Shown here: piece by piece, positions 33,813 to 44,353 of the stretch
How the letters are laid out: each line of letters opens with the position of its first letter
Position numbering within the stretch: the stretch's first letter is position 1
Assembly: GCF_009931615.1 (NCBI RefSeq)
Contig: NZ_CP046620.1
Span: 2,433,501-2,497,500, forward strand
Direction: 5' to 3'
DNA length: 64,000 bases
Origin: Algicella marina
GTDB taxonomy: Bacteria > Pseudomonadota > Alphaproteobacteria > Rhodobacterales > Rhodobacteraceae
Program-made: the position numbers and the translations under genes
Notes under the pieces: generated by a model
Databases searched by the model: none
What the model saw: the letters and a program-made list of their open reading frames with translations, nothing else
Told to the model about the DNA's origin: nothing

Positions 33813-35107
33813 GGACGGCGATACTCTATGGCGCGATGGCGCTGGCGATCCTGCTTGTCGGCCTGTTCCAGAGCTGGAGCGTGGCGCTGGCGATCCTGAA
33901 CATGAGCATCATCTCCGCCGTCATGGCGCTGGGCGTGAACATCCAGTGGGGCTATGCCGGGCTGTTCAACGTCGGCATCATGGGATTCGCGGCGCTGGGC
34001 GGAGTGGCGACGGTGCTGGTGTCCATGCCGCCGGTGGGCGGCGCATGGGCCGCGGGCGGTGGGCGGATGCTGCTTGCCGGTGTCGCCGTGGCCGCTGTGA
34101 TCGGCGGAATCGTCTGGTTGCGCAGGGTGCTGAGCGGGCGCTGGCGCCTATGGGCGACAGTGGCCGCAGCCATTGGCGGCTACGTCCTGATCCGGGTGAT
34201 TTACGATCCTGCGGTAGACGCAATCGAGGCGGTGGACCCGGCCGCAACCGGGTACCTCGGTGGCCTCGGCCTGCCAGTGGTGCTGAGCTGGCTGGTGGGC
34301 GGGCTGTTCGCCGCCGGCGCGGCCTGGGTGGTCGGCAAGATCAGTCTCGGTCTGCGATCGGATTACCTGGCGATCGCGACGCTCGGAATATCCGAAATCC
34401 TGATCGCGATGATGAAGAACGAGGATTGGCTGACCCGCGGCGTAAAGAACGTCACCGGCCTGCCGAGGCCGGTGCCCTACGAAGTGAACCTGCAGAAGAC
34501 CGAATGGTTTCTGGACCTGGCCGCGCGGCTCGGGCAGGACCCGGTTCTGTTCTCCGGCAATTTCGTAAAACTTTGCTACGCGATCTTGTTCTCGCTGGTG
34601 CTGTTGGCGCTCTACTGGCTATCGCAGCGGGCGTTGCACAGCCCCTGGGGGCGGATGATGCGGGCGATCCGCGACAACCGCGACGCGGCCGAGGCGATGG
34701 GCAAGGACGTAACCGGCCGACACCTGCAGGTGTTCGTGCTCGGCTCCGCCGTTGTCGGCATCGCCGGGGCGATGCTGGTGACACTGGACGGACAGTTCAC
34801 GCCGGGCACCTACAACCCGCTGCGCTACACGTTCTTGATCTGGGTGATGGTGATCGTCGGCGGCTCCGGCAACAATCGCGGTGCTATCCTAGGCGGTTTC
34901 CTCGTCTGGTTCCTGTGGATCGAGGTCGAAACCGCCGGGCCGATGCTGATGCGGGCGCTGACGTCCGGCATGGATCCGACGTCGCCCGTCGCGTCACATC
35001 TGCTGGACGCTGCGCCACATATGCGCCTGTTCCTGATGGGGCTGATGCTGCTGCTGGTACTGCGCTTCGCTCCACGCGGGCTGATACCGGAGCGGACGGG
35101 GCGCTGA
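33809..35107 (+). CDS. livM: Branched-chain amino-acid ABC transporter permease LivM
   Basis: The second permease, 432 aa, with about ten hydrophobic segments. NIQWGYAGLFNVGIMGFAALGGVATVL is the LivM entry motif, and LGLRSDYLAIATLGISEILI and WGRMMRAIRDNRDAAEAMGKDVTGRHLQVFVLGS follow, the last holding the coupling loop. It is about 60-80 residues longer than many LivM proteins because of an insert (about residues 75-150) between the first two blocks. The start overlaps the livH stop. It is the last gene of the operon. Confidence 0.92.
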   Translation: MRTAILYGAMALAILLVGLFQSWSVALAILNMSIISAVMALGVNIQWGYAGLFNVGIMGFAALGGVATVLVSMPPVGGAWAAGGGRMLLAGVAVAAVIGGIVWLRRVLSGRWRLWATVAAAIGGYVLIRVIYDPAVDAIEAVDPAATGYLGGLGLPVVLSWLVGGLFAAGAAWVVGKISLGLRSDYLAIATLGISEILIAMMKNEDWLTRGVKNVTGLPRPVPYEVNLQKTEWFLDLAARLGQDPVLFSGNFVKLCYAILFSLVLLALYWLSQRALHSPWGRMMRAIRDNRDAAEAMGKDVTGRHLQVFVLGSAVVGIAGAMLVTLDGQFTPGTYNPLRYTFLIWVMVIVGGSGNNRGAILGGFLVWFLWIEVETAGPMLMRALTSGMDPTSPVASHLLDAAPHMRLFLMGLMLLLVLRFAPRGLIPERTGR

Positions 35108-35261
35108 CGGGGATGGGCGCAGCCGCCTCTGGTCGCTGCGACCTTTGCCGGTGCGAACAAGCGCCTTGCCGCCAACAGCGCCCGAGGGACGACTTTTCCG
35201 TTCAGCGATACCGGATTTCCCACTATCATCGGCACGTTGCAACGATGCCGGGCCATTCCCC

Positions 35262-35708
35262 ATGCGGTTCATCTGCCTTGCCTTCATTCTCCTGCTGGCC
35301 GCCTGTGGCAGCAGCCCGGCCAGCCGCGGCGCCGACACGCCGCTCTATCCGAACGAAAGCCCGCAACTGCGCGCGCACATCGTCGCCGCCGCCACCCGCA
35401 ACGACGTTCCGATAGACTTGGTGCAGCGCGTGATCCTGCGCGAAAGCTCCCACCGCCCGGAAGCCCGCAACGGCCCCTATTTCGGCCTCATGCAGATCCA
35501 CCCGCAAACGGCCCGAACAATGGGCTACCGCGGCGCGCCCTCCGGCCTGCTCGATGCGGAAACCAACCTCCGCTACGCCGTAAAATACCTGCGCGGCGCA
35601 TGGCTTCTCTCCGGCGGCAGCTACGACAAGGCGGTCGGCTGGTATTCGCGGGGGTATTATTACGAGGCAAAACGACGAGGGATGCTGGAGGAAACGGGGC
35701 TGCGGTAA
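35262..35708 (+). CDS. Small lytic transglycosylase (SLT domain) lipoprotein
   Basis: A 148-aa protein with a short lipoprotein signal peptide and lipobox LLAAC (cysteine near residue 15). The SLT domain follows: VPIDLVQRVILRESSHRPEARNGPYFGLMQIHPQTARTMGY, with the likely catalytic Glu in ILRESS and the typical GLMQIHPxTA block, then DAETNLRYAVKYLRG and AVGWYSRGYY. It would cleave peptidoglycan while anchored to a membrane. ATG 35262 gives a standard signal peptide; the longer upstream frame is not family-like. It is the second lytic transglycosylase of the window, of a different family from the MltB type. Confidence 0.9.
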   Translation: MRFICLAFILLLAACGSSPASRGADTPLYPNESPQLRAHIVAAATRNDVPIDLVQRVILRESSHRPEARNGPYFGLMQIHPQTARTMGYRGAPSGLLDAETNLRYAVKYLRGAWLLSGGSYDKAVGWYSRGYYYEAKRRGMLEETGLR

Positions 35709-35796
35709 GCCCTGGCCATTGGGGGGCGCCACCCTGCCGGCATCTTCTTCTTGCGGCTGTTCGCTTTCAGCCTCAGCCACCGTCGTATCAGCCAAC

Positions 35797-35824
35797 AAAA
35801 AAGGGGCCGCCCGAAGGCGACCCC
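35797..35824 (-). terminator. Rho-independent terminator of groESL
   Basis: On the minus strand a 9-bp stem, GGGGTCGCC with GGCGGCCCC, is closed by a UUCG tetraloop and followed by TTTTTT (35797-35802). It lies 27 bases past the groEL stop. Confidence 0.93.
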
Positions 35825-35850
35825 CTGTAACTTGCAAAGGACCGGCGTGA

Positions 35851-37515
<1,665 letters not shown>

Positions 37516-37528
37516 TCAGGTGTGAGGT

Positions 37529-37840
37529 TCAGGCGGCCTTGACGGCAGCGGAGCCATCGAGAATGCCCAGAATGTCGCTTTCTTTCATGATCAGCAGGTC
37601 TTCACCGTCGATCTTGATCTCGGTGCCGGACCATTTGCCGAAGAGGATGCGGTCACCCACGTTGACATCCATGGAGATGCGGTCACCGTCCTCGTCACGT
37701 GCGCCTGCGCCCACGGCGATGATTTCGCCTTCGGCCGGCTTTTCTTTTGCGGAATCGGGAATAATCAGCCCGCCTGCTGTCTTCTCTTCGCCTTCGATGC
37801 GGCGCACCAGCACACGGTCATGCAGAGGTGTGAATTTCAT
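37529..37840 (-). CDS. groES: 10 kDa co-chaperonin GroES
   Basis: The heptameric lid of the GroEL chamber, 103 aa, slightly longer than the usual 95-97. It begins [35 protein letters not shown] (mobile loop) and contains [31 protein letters not shown]. The frame is open further upstream, but MKFTPLHD is the conserved start. The short tail DGSAAVKAA is an extension beyond the usual end. It is the first gene of groESL, 50 bp downstream of a CIRCE element. Confidence 0.99.
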   Translation of the reverse strand: MKFTPLHDRVLVRRIEGEEKTAGGLIIPDSAKEKPAEGEIIAVGAGARDEDGDRISMDVNVGDRILFGKWSGTEIKIDGEDLLIMKESDILGILDGSAAVKAA

Positions 37841-38142
37841 GTCGGATCGCTCCCTTTGCGTCTCAAACGTCTTTGCGGGGCCTTGCCCCGTTAGCACTCA
37901 CCTATGGAGAGTGATAACGCGCTGTATTTAGGAAGGGGGAACGAAACTGTCAACAACCCCGGAGGCTGTTCCACGGCAATTTCCGAAAGATTCGTTTCCG
38001 CGCGCCCCGTCTAGCAATCCTGCCGGAGGAATGCATCGGCAATAATATTCCAACGCCGACAAAACCGGGGGAAAAAGCCTTGGGGGAATCTCCGGGCCGG
38101 GGTTACGCTTTTCGGCAGGAGCCCTTTGAGCCAGGACTATTG
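37841..38142. other. Divergent intergenic region between groESL and the TraB/GumN gene
   Basis: A 302-bp region. The groES half contains the CIRCE operator and the heat-shock promoter. The other half (37940-38142) shows no element I can support. Confidence 0.5.
37891..37917 (-). promoter_or_regulatory. CIRCE element (HrcA operator) upstream of groESL
   Basis: TTAGCACTC-N9-GAGTGATAA matches the CIRCE consensus with one change in the right arm (GATAA instead of GCTAA). It lies about 50 bp upstream of the groES start, so groESL should be repressed by HrcA. Confidence 0.95.
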
Positions 38143-39138
38143 ATGCAGAATTTTTTCCGCGGCCTGATCGCCGCTGCCGTCATTGCCCTTCCCGCGGGCA
38201 CATTGGCACAGGAATGCGAAGGCCAGAACATACTGGAGGCGCGCCCCGCCGAATATCTCGCCCGCCTGGACGAGGCCGCAGACAAACAGCCCTTTCCCAC
38301 GGGCCGTTTCTTTCAGGTCTCGCGCGGGGAAGCCAGTTCCATCCTGTTCGGAACCATCCACCTGCCGGACCCGGACGTCGCCATAATCCCACCAAGGCTG
38401 GAAATGGAGATCCGCCGGGCCGACCGTGTGTTCATCGAACTCACCGAGTTCGAGGAGCAGAGGATGCAGCGCGAACTCATGACGACGCCCGCCCTCATCC
38501 GCAACAGCGAGGGGCGGCGGATCAGCGATCTGCTTTCCGGCGGCGAGATGGAGGCGCTGGCAATGGCGCTCTCTTCGCGCGGCCTCACCCCCCCGGTGTT
38601 CGACCGGCTGGAACCATGGTTCCTGAACCTCATGGTCGCGATGCCGAAATGCGTCGCCGTACAGCAGGCCAAGGGCGAGCCGATTCTCGACCGGCTGATC
38701 GAAGCTTCCGCCCGCCGTGCCGAAATTCCCGTGGAGGGGTTGGAAGCCTATGACGATGTCCTCGGCATCCTCTCCGGCGGCGATTACGAGGATCAGGTCG
38801 CCTACCTGATGATGTCGCTGCCGCTGCTGGAGCACGCGCCAGACGCGATGGAGGTCACCAAGCAGCTCTACCTTGCCGGCGACATCGTCAAGATCTGGGA
38901 ATTCAGCCGGATGGAGGCGGAGCGCCTCTACGATTCGGACGAAGTTGACGAGATATTCAGCGAATCCTACGAACAGCTCGTCACCGTCAGGAACCGTAAC
39001 TGGATGGACACCCTGCTGCCCGCGCTCGACGATGGCGGTGCCGTCGTCGCCGTCGGCGCCCTGCATCTCGGTGGCACCTCCGGCCTGCTCGCAATGCTGG
39101 AGAACGAGGGCTTCGAAGTCTCCGCTATTTCGGAATAG
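38143..39138 (+). CDS. TraB/GumN family protein, copy 1
   Basis: A predicted exported protein of 331 aa with signal peptide MQNFFRGLIAAAVIALPAGTLAQ. It has two GxxH motifs, GTIH (70-73, followed by LPDPDV) and GALH (about 305-308, in VVAVGALHLGGTSGLLAMLENEGFEV), and a Glu in VFIELTEFEE. Two GxxH motifs plus a conserved Glu define the TraB/PrgY/TIKI superfamily, whose eukaryotic TIKI member is a metalloprotease. Bacterial GumN-like members are uncharacterised. ATG 38143 follows AGGA at 7 bases. A second TraB/GumN gene (40101) lies two genes downstream, separated by a HAD hydrolase. Confidence 0.87.
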   Translation: MQNFFRGLIAAAVIALPAGTLAQECEGQNILEARPAEYLARLDEAADKQPFPTGRFFQVSRGEASSILFGTIHLPDPDVAIIPPRLEMEIRRADRVFIELTEFEEQRMQRELMTTPALIRNSEGRRISDLLSGGEMEALAMALSSRGLTPPVFDRLEPWFLNLMVAMPKCVAVQQAKGEPILDRLIEASARRAEIPVEGLEAYDDVLGILSGGDYEDQVAYLMMSLPLLEHAPDAMEVTKQLYLAGDIVKIWEFSRMEAERLYDSDEVDEIFSESYEQLVTVRNRNWMDTLLPALDDGGAVVAVGALHLGGTSGLLAMLENEGFEVSAISE

Positions 39139-39225
39139 GCTGGCCGCGCTGCCGCAGTGCCGTTACATCCGGCAACAAAGCCAAACCCGGTGTGCGCCGC
39201 GCGCCCAACCAATCGGACATCCTGA

Positions 39226-40101
39226 ATGACCCCTATCATCTCCTCGCTCTCCGAGATCGGCCACCGCTACGACGTTCTGTTCTGCGACCTGTGGGGTTGC
39301 TTTCACAACGGCGTCACGGTCTTCCCCGACGCCGTCGCCGCTCTTCAGTCGTTCCGGCAATCTGGCGGAACTGTCGTGCTCGTCACGAACTCGCCCCGCC
39401 CCCGCGCTTCCGTCGCAAGCCAGATCGCGGACATGGGCGCGCCGGACGACAGCTACGACGCCATCGCGTCTTCCGGTGATGCCGCCCAGTCGGCAATGGC
39501 CGCCGGCCACTACGGGCGCAAGGTCTTTCACATCGGGCCGGAACGGGACCTGCCCTTCTTCACTGACGAAACGGGCACGCCCTATGACATAGAGCGGGTT
39601 CCGCTGGAGGAAGCCGAAGGTATCGTTTGCACCGGCCTGTTCGACGACCGCACGGAAACGCCGGACGATTACCGCCTGATCATCGCTACCGGCGTCAATC
39701 GCGGGCTCAAAATGCTTTGCGCCAACCCCGACGTCATCGTCGATGTCGGCGACCAGCGCATCTATTGTGCCGGCGCTATCGCCGAGGCTTACGCCGCAGC
39801 CGGCGGCACCGCCCACTACTACGGCAAACCTCACGCCCCGATCTATCAGCTTGCCCGCCTCCGGGCCGAACAGGCCCGAGGCGAGGAAATTCGCGACCAG
39901 AACATTCTCTGCATCGGCGACGGCATCCAGACCGACGTGAAAGGCGCCGTCGGCGAGGGGCTCGACGTGCTGTTCATCGCCGGTGGTCTTGCTGCCGAGG
40001 AGACCGGTATGTCCGACGGCACGCCGGACGCATCCAGGACGGAGGCCTATCTCGCCGAGGCCCGGCTGACAGCGACGGCGGCCATGGGCTTCCTTCGCTG
40101 A
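39226..40101 (+). CDS. HAD-superfamily class IIA hydrolase (TIGR01459-like)
   Basis: A cytoplasmic phosphatase-like protein of 291 aa. The nucleophile motif is FCDLWGCFHNG (Asp near residue 20), followed by a class IIA cap and VTNSPRPRASV (motif II). YGKPHAPIYQLA (motif III Lys) and ILCIGDGIQTDVKGAVGEGLDVLFIAGG (motif IV) complete it. Tryptophan follows Leu where classical HAD phosphatases have the second Asp, as is usual in this subfamily. The substrate is unknown. Its stop codon overlaps the start of the second TraB/GumN gene by one base (TGATG), so they are translationally coupled. Confidence 0.9.
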   Translation: MTPIISSLSEIGHRYDVLFCDLWGCFHNGVTVFPDAVAALQSFRQSGGTVVLVTNSPRPRASVASQIADMGAPDDSYDAIASSGDAAQSAMAAGHYGRKVFHIGPERDLPFFTDETGTPYDIERVPLEEAEGIVCTGLFDDRTETPDDYRLIIATGVNRGLKMLCANPDVIVDVGDQRIYCAGAIAEAYAAAGGTAHYYGKPHAPIYQLARLRAEQARGEEIRDQNILCIGDGIQTDVKGAVGEGLDVLFIAGGLAAEETGMSDGTPDASRTEAYLAEARLTATAAMGFLR

Positions 40102-41129
40102 TGCGCCTTGCCACAGCCCTCGTGACGCTGGCACTAGCCGCCACACCCGGCCTCGCCCAGATCGCGGACCGTGCCCTGTGCGAGCCGGAAACCATCGTGC
40201 GGGACGAGAACCTCCTGCCGCCCGAACTCTGGGAAGAGGTGGCGGAGCGGGGCGCGGCCATCCCGAACGGCACAGGCAGGCTCTGGCGCATCACGACGGG
40301 CGAAGGTGCCGTCTCCCACCTCTGGGGCACTATGCACAGCCCAGACCCGCGCATCTCCAACCCGCCCCCCATCCTGCGCGACTTGATCGCCACAGCTGAC
40401 ACGGTGATGCTCGAATACATTGCCGCCGACATTTCCCAGCATCAGGCGGAGGCTCAACTTGCCCCGCCGGATTATTCGGCGCTTACCCCCAACAATCTAT
40501 TCGACACCATGCCTGCGGAGGCCGCGACGGGCCTCGCCATGCGCCTCCGCCAATTGGGTTACGCCGAAGGCCATGCCACAGCCCTCGACCCCAGTTTTCT
40601 GCTCTTTGTGCTTCTCGGCCACCCCTGCACAGACAGGCTGACAATGGCGGGCTACCCGATTCAGGACACTCGCATCGAACTTCTCGGCGCCGACGCCGGG
40701 GCCGCACTCATCGCCCTCGATCCGCCGGATCTGCTGACATCTTATGCGCATGATCCGCAATGGACCGAAGAATTTGCCGCCACCGTCACCCTTTTCGCTC
40801 TCTGGCAACTGGAACAGTCAGGTGTGGCCACCGCCTATGATTACTACCTCTCCGGTCGCATCGGCGAGATGCTGGCCTTCGACACCGTCCATACTGCCAG
40901 CATATTTCCCAACATCGACGTTGCGGGACTGACCCTCCGGTCCGACGGCTTCATTCTCGGCCACCGCAACGAGAACATGGCAAAGCGAGCCCTGCCCGTC
41001 CTGCGACGTGGCAACGCCGTACTGGCCGCCGGTGCCTTCCATTTGCCGGGCGACTCGGGATTGGTCGAGATCCTTCGCAGGCACGGTTTCACCGTCGAGA
41101 GGGTTCGGGTACCCGGTGAAGCACCCTGA
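40101..41129 (+). CDS. TraB/GumN family protein, copy 2
   Basis: A predicted exported protein of 342 aa. The signal peptide is MRLATALVTLALAATPGLAQ. GxxH motifs are GTMH (76-79) and GAFH (about 311-314, in LAAGAFHLPGDSGLVEILRRHGFTVERV), with Glu in TVMLEYIAAD. It is clearly homologous to the 38143-39138 protein but strongly diverged in the middle. Its ATG overlaps the HAD gene stop by one base. An uncharacterised periplasmic hydrolase or heme/metal-related function is plausible; nothing in the sequence decides. Confidence 0.85.
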   Translation: MRLATALVTLALAATPGLAQIADRALCEPETIVRDENLLPPELWEEVAERGAAIPNGTGRLWRITTGEGAVSHLWGTMHSPDPRISNPPPILRDLIATADTVMLEYIAADISQHQAEAQLAPPDYSALTPNNLFDTMPAEAATGLAMRLRQLGYAEGHATALDPSFLLFVLLGHPCTDRLTMAGYPIQDTRIELLGADAGAALIALDPPDLLTSYAHDPQWTEEFAATVTLFALWQLEQSGVATAYDYYLSGRIGEMLAFDTVHTASIFPNIDVAGLTLRSDGFILGHRNENMAKRALPVLRRGNAVLAAGAFHLPGDSGLVEILRRHGFTVERVRVPGEAP

Positions 41130-41261
41130 CAACGACGATGCGATTTTTTTATCGCGCAACGAAATTAGTATTTAGAGACAATATAAGAAACTTTCTTGCC
41201 TTCCCGCTCCCGTCGCGTTAAGTGTACCGCACCGCACAATGATCCGGAGCCGGAGGCCGTG

Positions 41262-41717
41262 ATGCTCGACCAGAACCGCCACAACCACCCAACGGGCACG
41301 ATCTGTATCGAGGATCTTTCCATTGGCCTCTCCCGTTCCCTCTCCAAGGAGATCACTGATCGCGATATCGAGCTGTTCGCCGAGATTTCGACAGATCACA
41401 ACCCGGTCCACCTCGACGATGACTATGCCGAAGACACCATTTTCGGCGGCCGCATCGCCCACGGAATGCTGACCGCGTCCCTGATTTCCGCCGTGATCGG
41501 CGAGCAATTGCCCGGTCACGGCACCGTGTACCTCGGCCAGAACCTGCGGTTCATGGCACCCGTCCGCCCCGGTGATCGGGTGACGGCAGAGGTCACGGTG
41601 CGGGAAATTGACTACGCCAAGCGCCGTGTGTCCCTTGATTGCCGTTGCACCGTGGGCGATACCGTGGTTCTGAAAGGCGACGCGCTGGTTCTCGCGCCCA
41701 GCGCCAAGTTTGACTGA
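41262..41717 (+). CDS. MaoC-like (R)-specific enoyl-CoA hydratase
   Basis: A hot-dog fold protein of 151 aa expected to hydrate trans-2-enoyl-CoA to (R)-3-hydroxyacyl-CoA, a step linking beta-oxidation to polyhydroxyalkanoate synthesis. The hydratase 2 motif is complete: Asp45, Asn47 and His50 in STDHNPVHLDDDYAEDTIFGGRIAHGML. The rest, MAPVRPGDRVTAEVTV, is the usual C-terminal strand pattern. ATG 41262 has GGAGG upstream. No other PHA gene is in the window, so its pathway is inferred from the family. ribF follows 32 bp downstream. Confidence 0.92.
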   Translation: MLDQNRHNHPTGTICIEDLSIGLSRSLSKEITDRDIELFAEISTDHNPVHLDDDYAEDTIFGGRIAHGMLTASLISAVIGEQLPGHGTVYLGQNLRFMAPVRPGDRVTAEVTVREIDYAKRRVSLDCRCTVGDTVVLKGDALVLAPSAKFD

Positions 41718-41749
41718 AAGCGGCCCCTCGCGGCCCGAGCTATGGGCCC

Positions 41750-42694
41750 ATGCACCGCCACAAGGATCCCTACTCCCTCGCCCCGGCCCATAAAGGCGCT
41801 TCCGTCGCCATGGGCAATTTTGACGGCGTTCACCGCGGCCATCGCACGGTAATCGACCTCGCGCTTGCCCATGGCGGCGGCGCGCCGCTCGGCATCGTGA
41901 CGTTCGAGCCCCATCCCCGCAGCTTCTTCGCCGCCGGTGCGCCGCCCTTTCGGCTGATGAACGCCGATACCCGCGCCCACCGGCTGGAGAAGATCGGCGT
42001 GCAGGAACTCTATGAAATTCCGTTCGACGCCACCCTCTCCAGCCTCTCGGCAGAGGAATTTGTCGACCGGGTGCTGGTGGAGGCACTGGGCATCGCCCAT
42101 GTCGTCGTCGGAGCCGATTTCTGCTTCGGCAAGGGCCGCTCCGGCACCGCGCAAATGCTGGCGGAAATGGGCGCAGCCAGGGGCTTCGGCGTTACCATCG
42201 CGCCCCTCGTCACCGAGGACGCCCAGGCGATCTCCTCAACCGCCATCCGCAAGGCGCTGACGGACGGTCGGCCCGAGGACGCGGCGGCGATGCTCGGCCA
42301 TTGGCACCGCATCGACGGCCCGGTGATCCACGGCGCCAAACGCGGCCGCGATCTCGGATTCCCCACGGCCAACCTCGCGGTCGAAGATCTGCACCTTCCA
42401 CGCTTCGGCGTCTATGCGGTGCTGTTTGATGTCCTCGATGGGCCGCACAAGGGCAGCTACCAGGGCGCGGCGTCAATCGGCAGCCGGCCGATGTTCGGCG
42501 AGAACCGCCCGAATCTCGAAACCTACGTTCTCGATTTCAAGGGCGATCTCTATGGCGCGGAGGTTTCCGTGGCCCTCGTCAGTTTCGAACGACCGGAAAT
42601 GAAATTCGACAGTCTCGACGCGCTCGTCGCCCAGATGAAGCGCGATGTCGATGCCTGCCGCACCAGCCTCGCACCCCATTTCGGCAGGCCCTAG
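41750..42694 (+). CDS. ribF: Bifunctional riboflavin kinase / FAD synthetase
   Basis: It converts riboflavin to FMN and then FAD. The protein is 314 aa. The N-terminal FAD synthetase domain has GNFDGVHRGH (about 22-31), VTFEPHPRSFF and ISSTAIRKALTDGRPEDAAAMLGH. The C-terminal riboflavin kinase domain has GRDLGFPTANL, FGVYAVLF, ENRPNLETYVLDFKGDLYG and the final RPEMKFDSLDALVAQMKRD. It starts at ATG 41750, close behind the MaoC-like gene. Confidence 0.97.
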   Translation: MHRHKDPYSLAPAHKGASVAMGNFDGVHRGHRTVIDLALAHGGGAPLGIVTFEPHPRSFFAAGAPPFRLMNADTRAHRLEKIGVQELYEIPFDATLSSLSAEEFVDRVLVEALGIAHVVVGADFCFGKGRSGTAQMLAEMGAARGFGVTIAPLVTEDAQAISSTAIRKALTDGRPEDAAAMLGHWHRIDGPVIHGAKRGRDLGFPTANLAVEDLHLPRFGVYAVLFDVLDGPHKGSYQGAASIGSRPMFGENRPNLETYVLDFKGDLYGAEVSVALVSFERPEMKFDSLDALVAQMKRDVDACRTSLAPHFGRP

Positions 42695-42722
42695 CGCGAA
42701 GCGATTAACGGGACGTCAATCC

Positions 42723-43226
42723 TCAGTCGCGGATTTCCCCTGCCCCGACACCCCAGATCTCCCCCTTGGCGATCCAGCCGCGGTAACCTCCGGCCTTCAC
42801 CTCGCACCAGGCCGGCACGCATTTGCCCAGCCGGGCGACAACGCCCAACTCCGCCCGCGCCAACACCTCGGCACTGTCCGCCGGGCCGCGGCGCAGTGCG
42901 GCCTGATCCTCGGTTACGGTCACGAATCGCGCCCCCGACAGCAGGGCGTAGTGCACCCAGCCGCTCGCCCCGTCCTGATCACGGATCCGCCGCCAGTGGC
43001 CATATTCTGCGGTAATCTGCACCGGCAGGTGCCGCCGCTGGAAAACCCAGTCGATCCGATGCTCGGTCGATGGCCCGCGCCGCGCGTTGGCCTCCGCCGC
43101 CTTGATGGAAACATAGCGCGGCATCGGCAGCTTGGTCACCGGCCCGAAAGCCTGTTCACCGGCCTGCCCGGACACCGCCAAAAAGGTAGCGGCCACGGCC
43201 GCCATGAAGCCCTTCAGAAATCTCAC
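42723..43226 (-). CDS. Exported protein with bacterial SH3-like domains
   Basis: A periplasmic protein of 167 aa. The signal peptide ends near GQAGE. Residues about 38-100 (YVSIKAAEANARRGPSTEHRIDWVFQRRHLPVQI, then WRRIRDQDGASGWVH) form a bacterial SH3 domain of the DUF1058 type. A second SH3-like unit follows (FVTVTEDQAALRRGPADSAEVLARAELG, then GYRGWIAKGEIWGV). Such proteins bind cell-wall peptides or ligands. It is divergent from the 2-hydroxyacid dehydrogenase gene across about 97 bp and convergent with ribF, 28 bp apart. Confidence 0.88.
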   Translation of the reverse strand: MRFLKGFMAAVAATFLAVSGQAGEQAFGPVTKLPMPRYVSIKAAEANARRGPSTEHRIDWVFQRRHLPVQITAEYGHWRRIRDQDGASGWVHYALLSGARFVTVTEDQAALRRGPADSAEVLARAELGVVARLGKCVPAWCEVKAGGYRGWIAKGEIWGVGAGEIRD

Positions 43227-43323
43227 GCCCTACCTCATTGTCGGGGTGCAATTATCTTGCGCACCCTCTATCTTTTCGCGAAGACCATATCCCACCCGAT
43301 GCCTTCGGGGGAAGCGAGGGAAG

Positions 43324-44310
43324 ATGCCAGGCAAGAATTTAAGGGTGGTTGTGACCAGAAAGCTACCGGAACCGGTGGAAACCCGCCTGCAGGAACTGTT
43401 CGACACCCGGCTCGCCGCCGACGACGCGCCCATGAACCGCGATGCCCTGGCGGAAGCCATGGCCTCCGCCGACGTCATCGTCCCCACCCTCGGAGACAGG
43501 ATCGACGCGGGCCTCCTGGGCCAGGCGGGCGAGAACCTCAAGCTCGTCGCCAACTACGGGGCCGGCTTTGACCACATCGACGTTGCCACCGCCCTGTCCC
43601 GCGGCATCATGGTTTCCAACACCCCCGGTGTGCTGGCCGAGGATACCGCCGACATGGCGATGGCACTGATCCTCGGTGTGCCCCGCCGCCTGAAAGAAGG
43701 CGCCGCCCTCATCCAGTCCGGGGAATGGGAGGGTTGGGCGCCCACGGCCCTCATGGGCCACCGTATTTCCGGCAAACGCCTCGGCATTCTCGGCATGGGC
43801 CGCATCGGACAGGCCATCGCCCGCCGGGCCCGTGGTTTCGGCCTGCAAATTCACTACCACAACCGCACCCGCCTGCGGACAGAGACCGAGGAGTCGCTGG
43901 AAGCAACGTGGTGGGAAAGCCTCGACCAGATGCTGGCCCGCGTGGACATTCTCTCCGTTTCCGTGCCGCATACCCCTTCCACCTTCCACCTGCTGAACGC
44001 GCGGCGGCTGAAGCTGATGAAACCCACGGCCTATGTCGTCAACACCTCTCGCGGCGAGGTGATCGACGAGAACGCCCTCACCCGCCAGCTTCGCGCCGGT
44101 GAACTCGCAGGCGCGGGCCTCGACGTGTTCGAGAACGGCCATGACATCAATCCCCGCCTCAAGGATCTGGAAAATGTCCTGCTGTTGCCGCACATGGGCT
44201 CGGCCACGGAGGAGGGTCGCCTGGAAATGGGCGAGAAGGTGATTATCAACATCAAGACATTTTGCGATGGGCATCGCCCTCCGGACCTCGTGGTTCCCGC
44301 GATGCTCTGA
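43324..44310 (+). CDS. D-isomer-specific 2-hydroxyacid dehydrogenase (glyoxylate/hydroxypyruvate reductase type)
   Basis: An NAD(P)-dependent cytoplasmic enzyme of 328 aa. VANYGAGFDHID and NTPGVLAEDTADMAMALIL lead to the dinucleotide motif GMGRIGQAIA (about 158-167). Arg243 in VNTSRGEVID and His290 in LLPHMGSATEEGR are catalytic. The usual FENEP block, whose second Glu pairs with the His, reads FENGHDINP here. I recall this variant from other alphaproteobacterial members, but it is a departure from the textbook motif. Likely substrates are glyoxylate, hydroxypyruvate or glycerate. ATG 43324 follows GAGGGAAG. Confidence 0.88.
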   Translation: MPGKNLRVVVTRKLPEPVETRLQELFDTRLAADDAPMNRDALAEAMASADVIVPTLGDRIDAGLLGQAGENLKLVANYGAGFDHIDVATALSRGIMVSNTPGVLAEDTADMAMALILGVPRRLKEGAALIQSGEWEGWAPTALMGHRISGKRLGILGMGRIGQAIARRARGFGLQIHYHNRTRLRTETEESLEATWWESLDQMLARVDILSVSVPHTPSTFHLLNARRLKLMKPTAYVVNTSRGEVIDENALTRQLRAGELAGAGLDVFENGHDINPRLKDLENVLLLPHMGSATEEGRLEMGEKVIINIKTFCDGHRPPDLVVPAML

Positions 44311-44353
44311 AAGCCACTTGCCAGAATGTTCCTGTTGTGTTCCCATCCATGCC

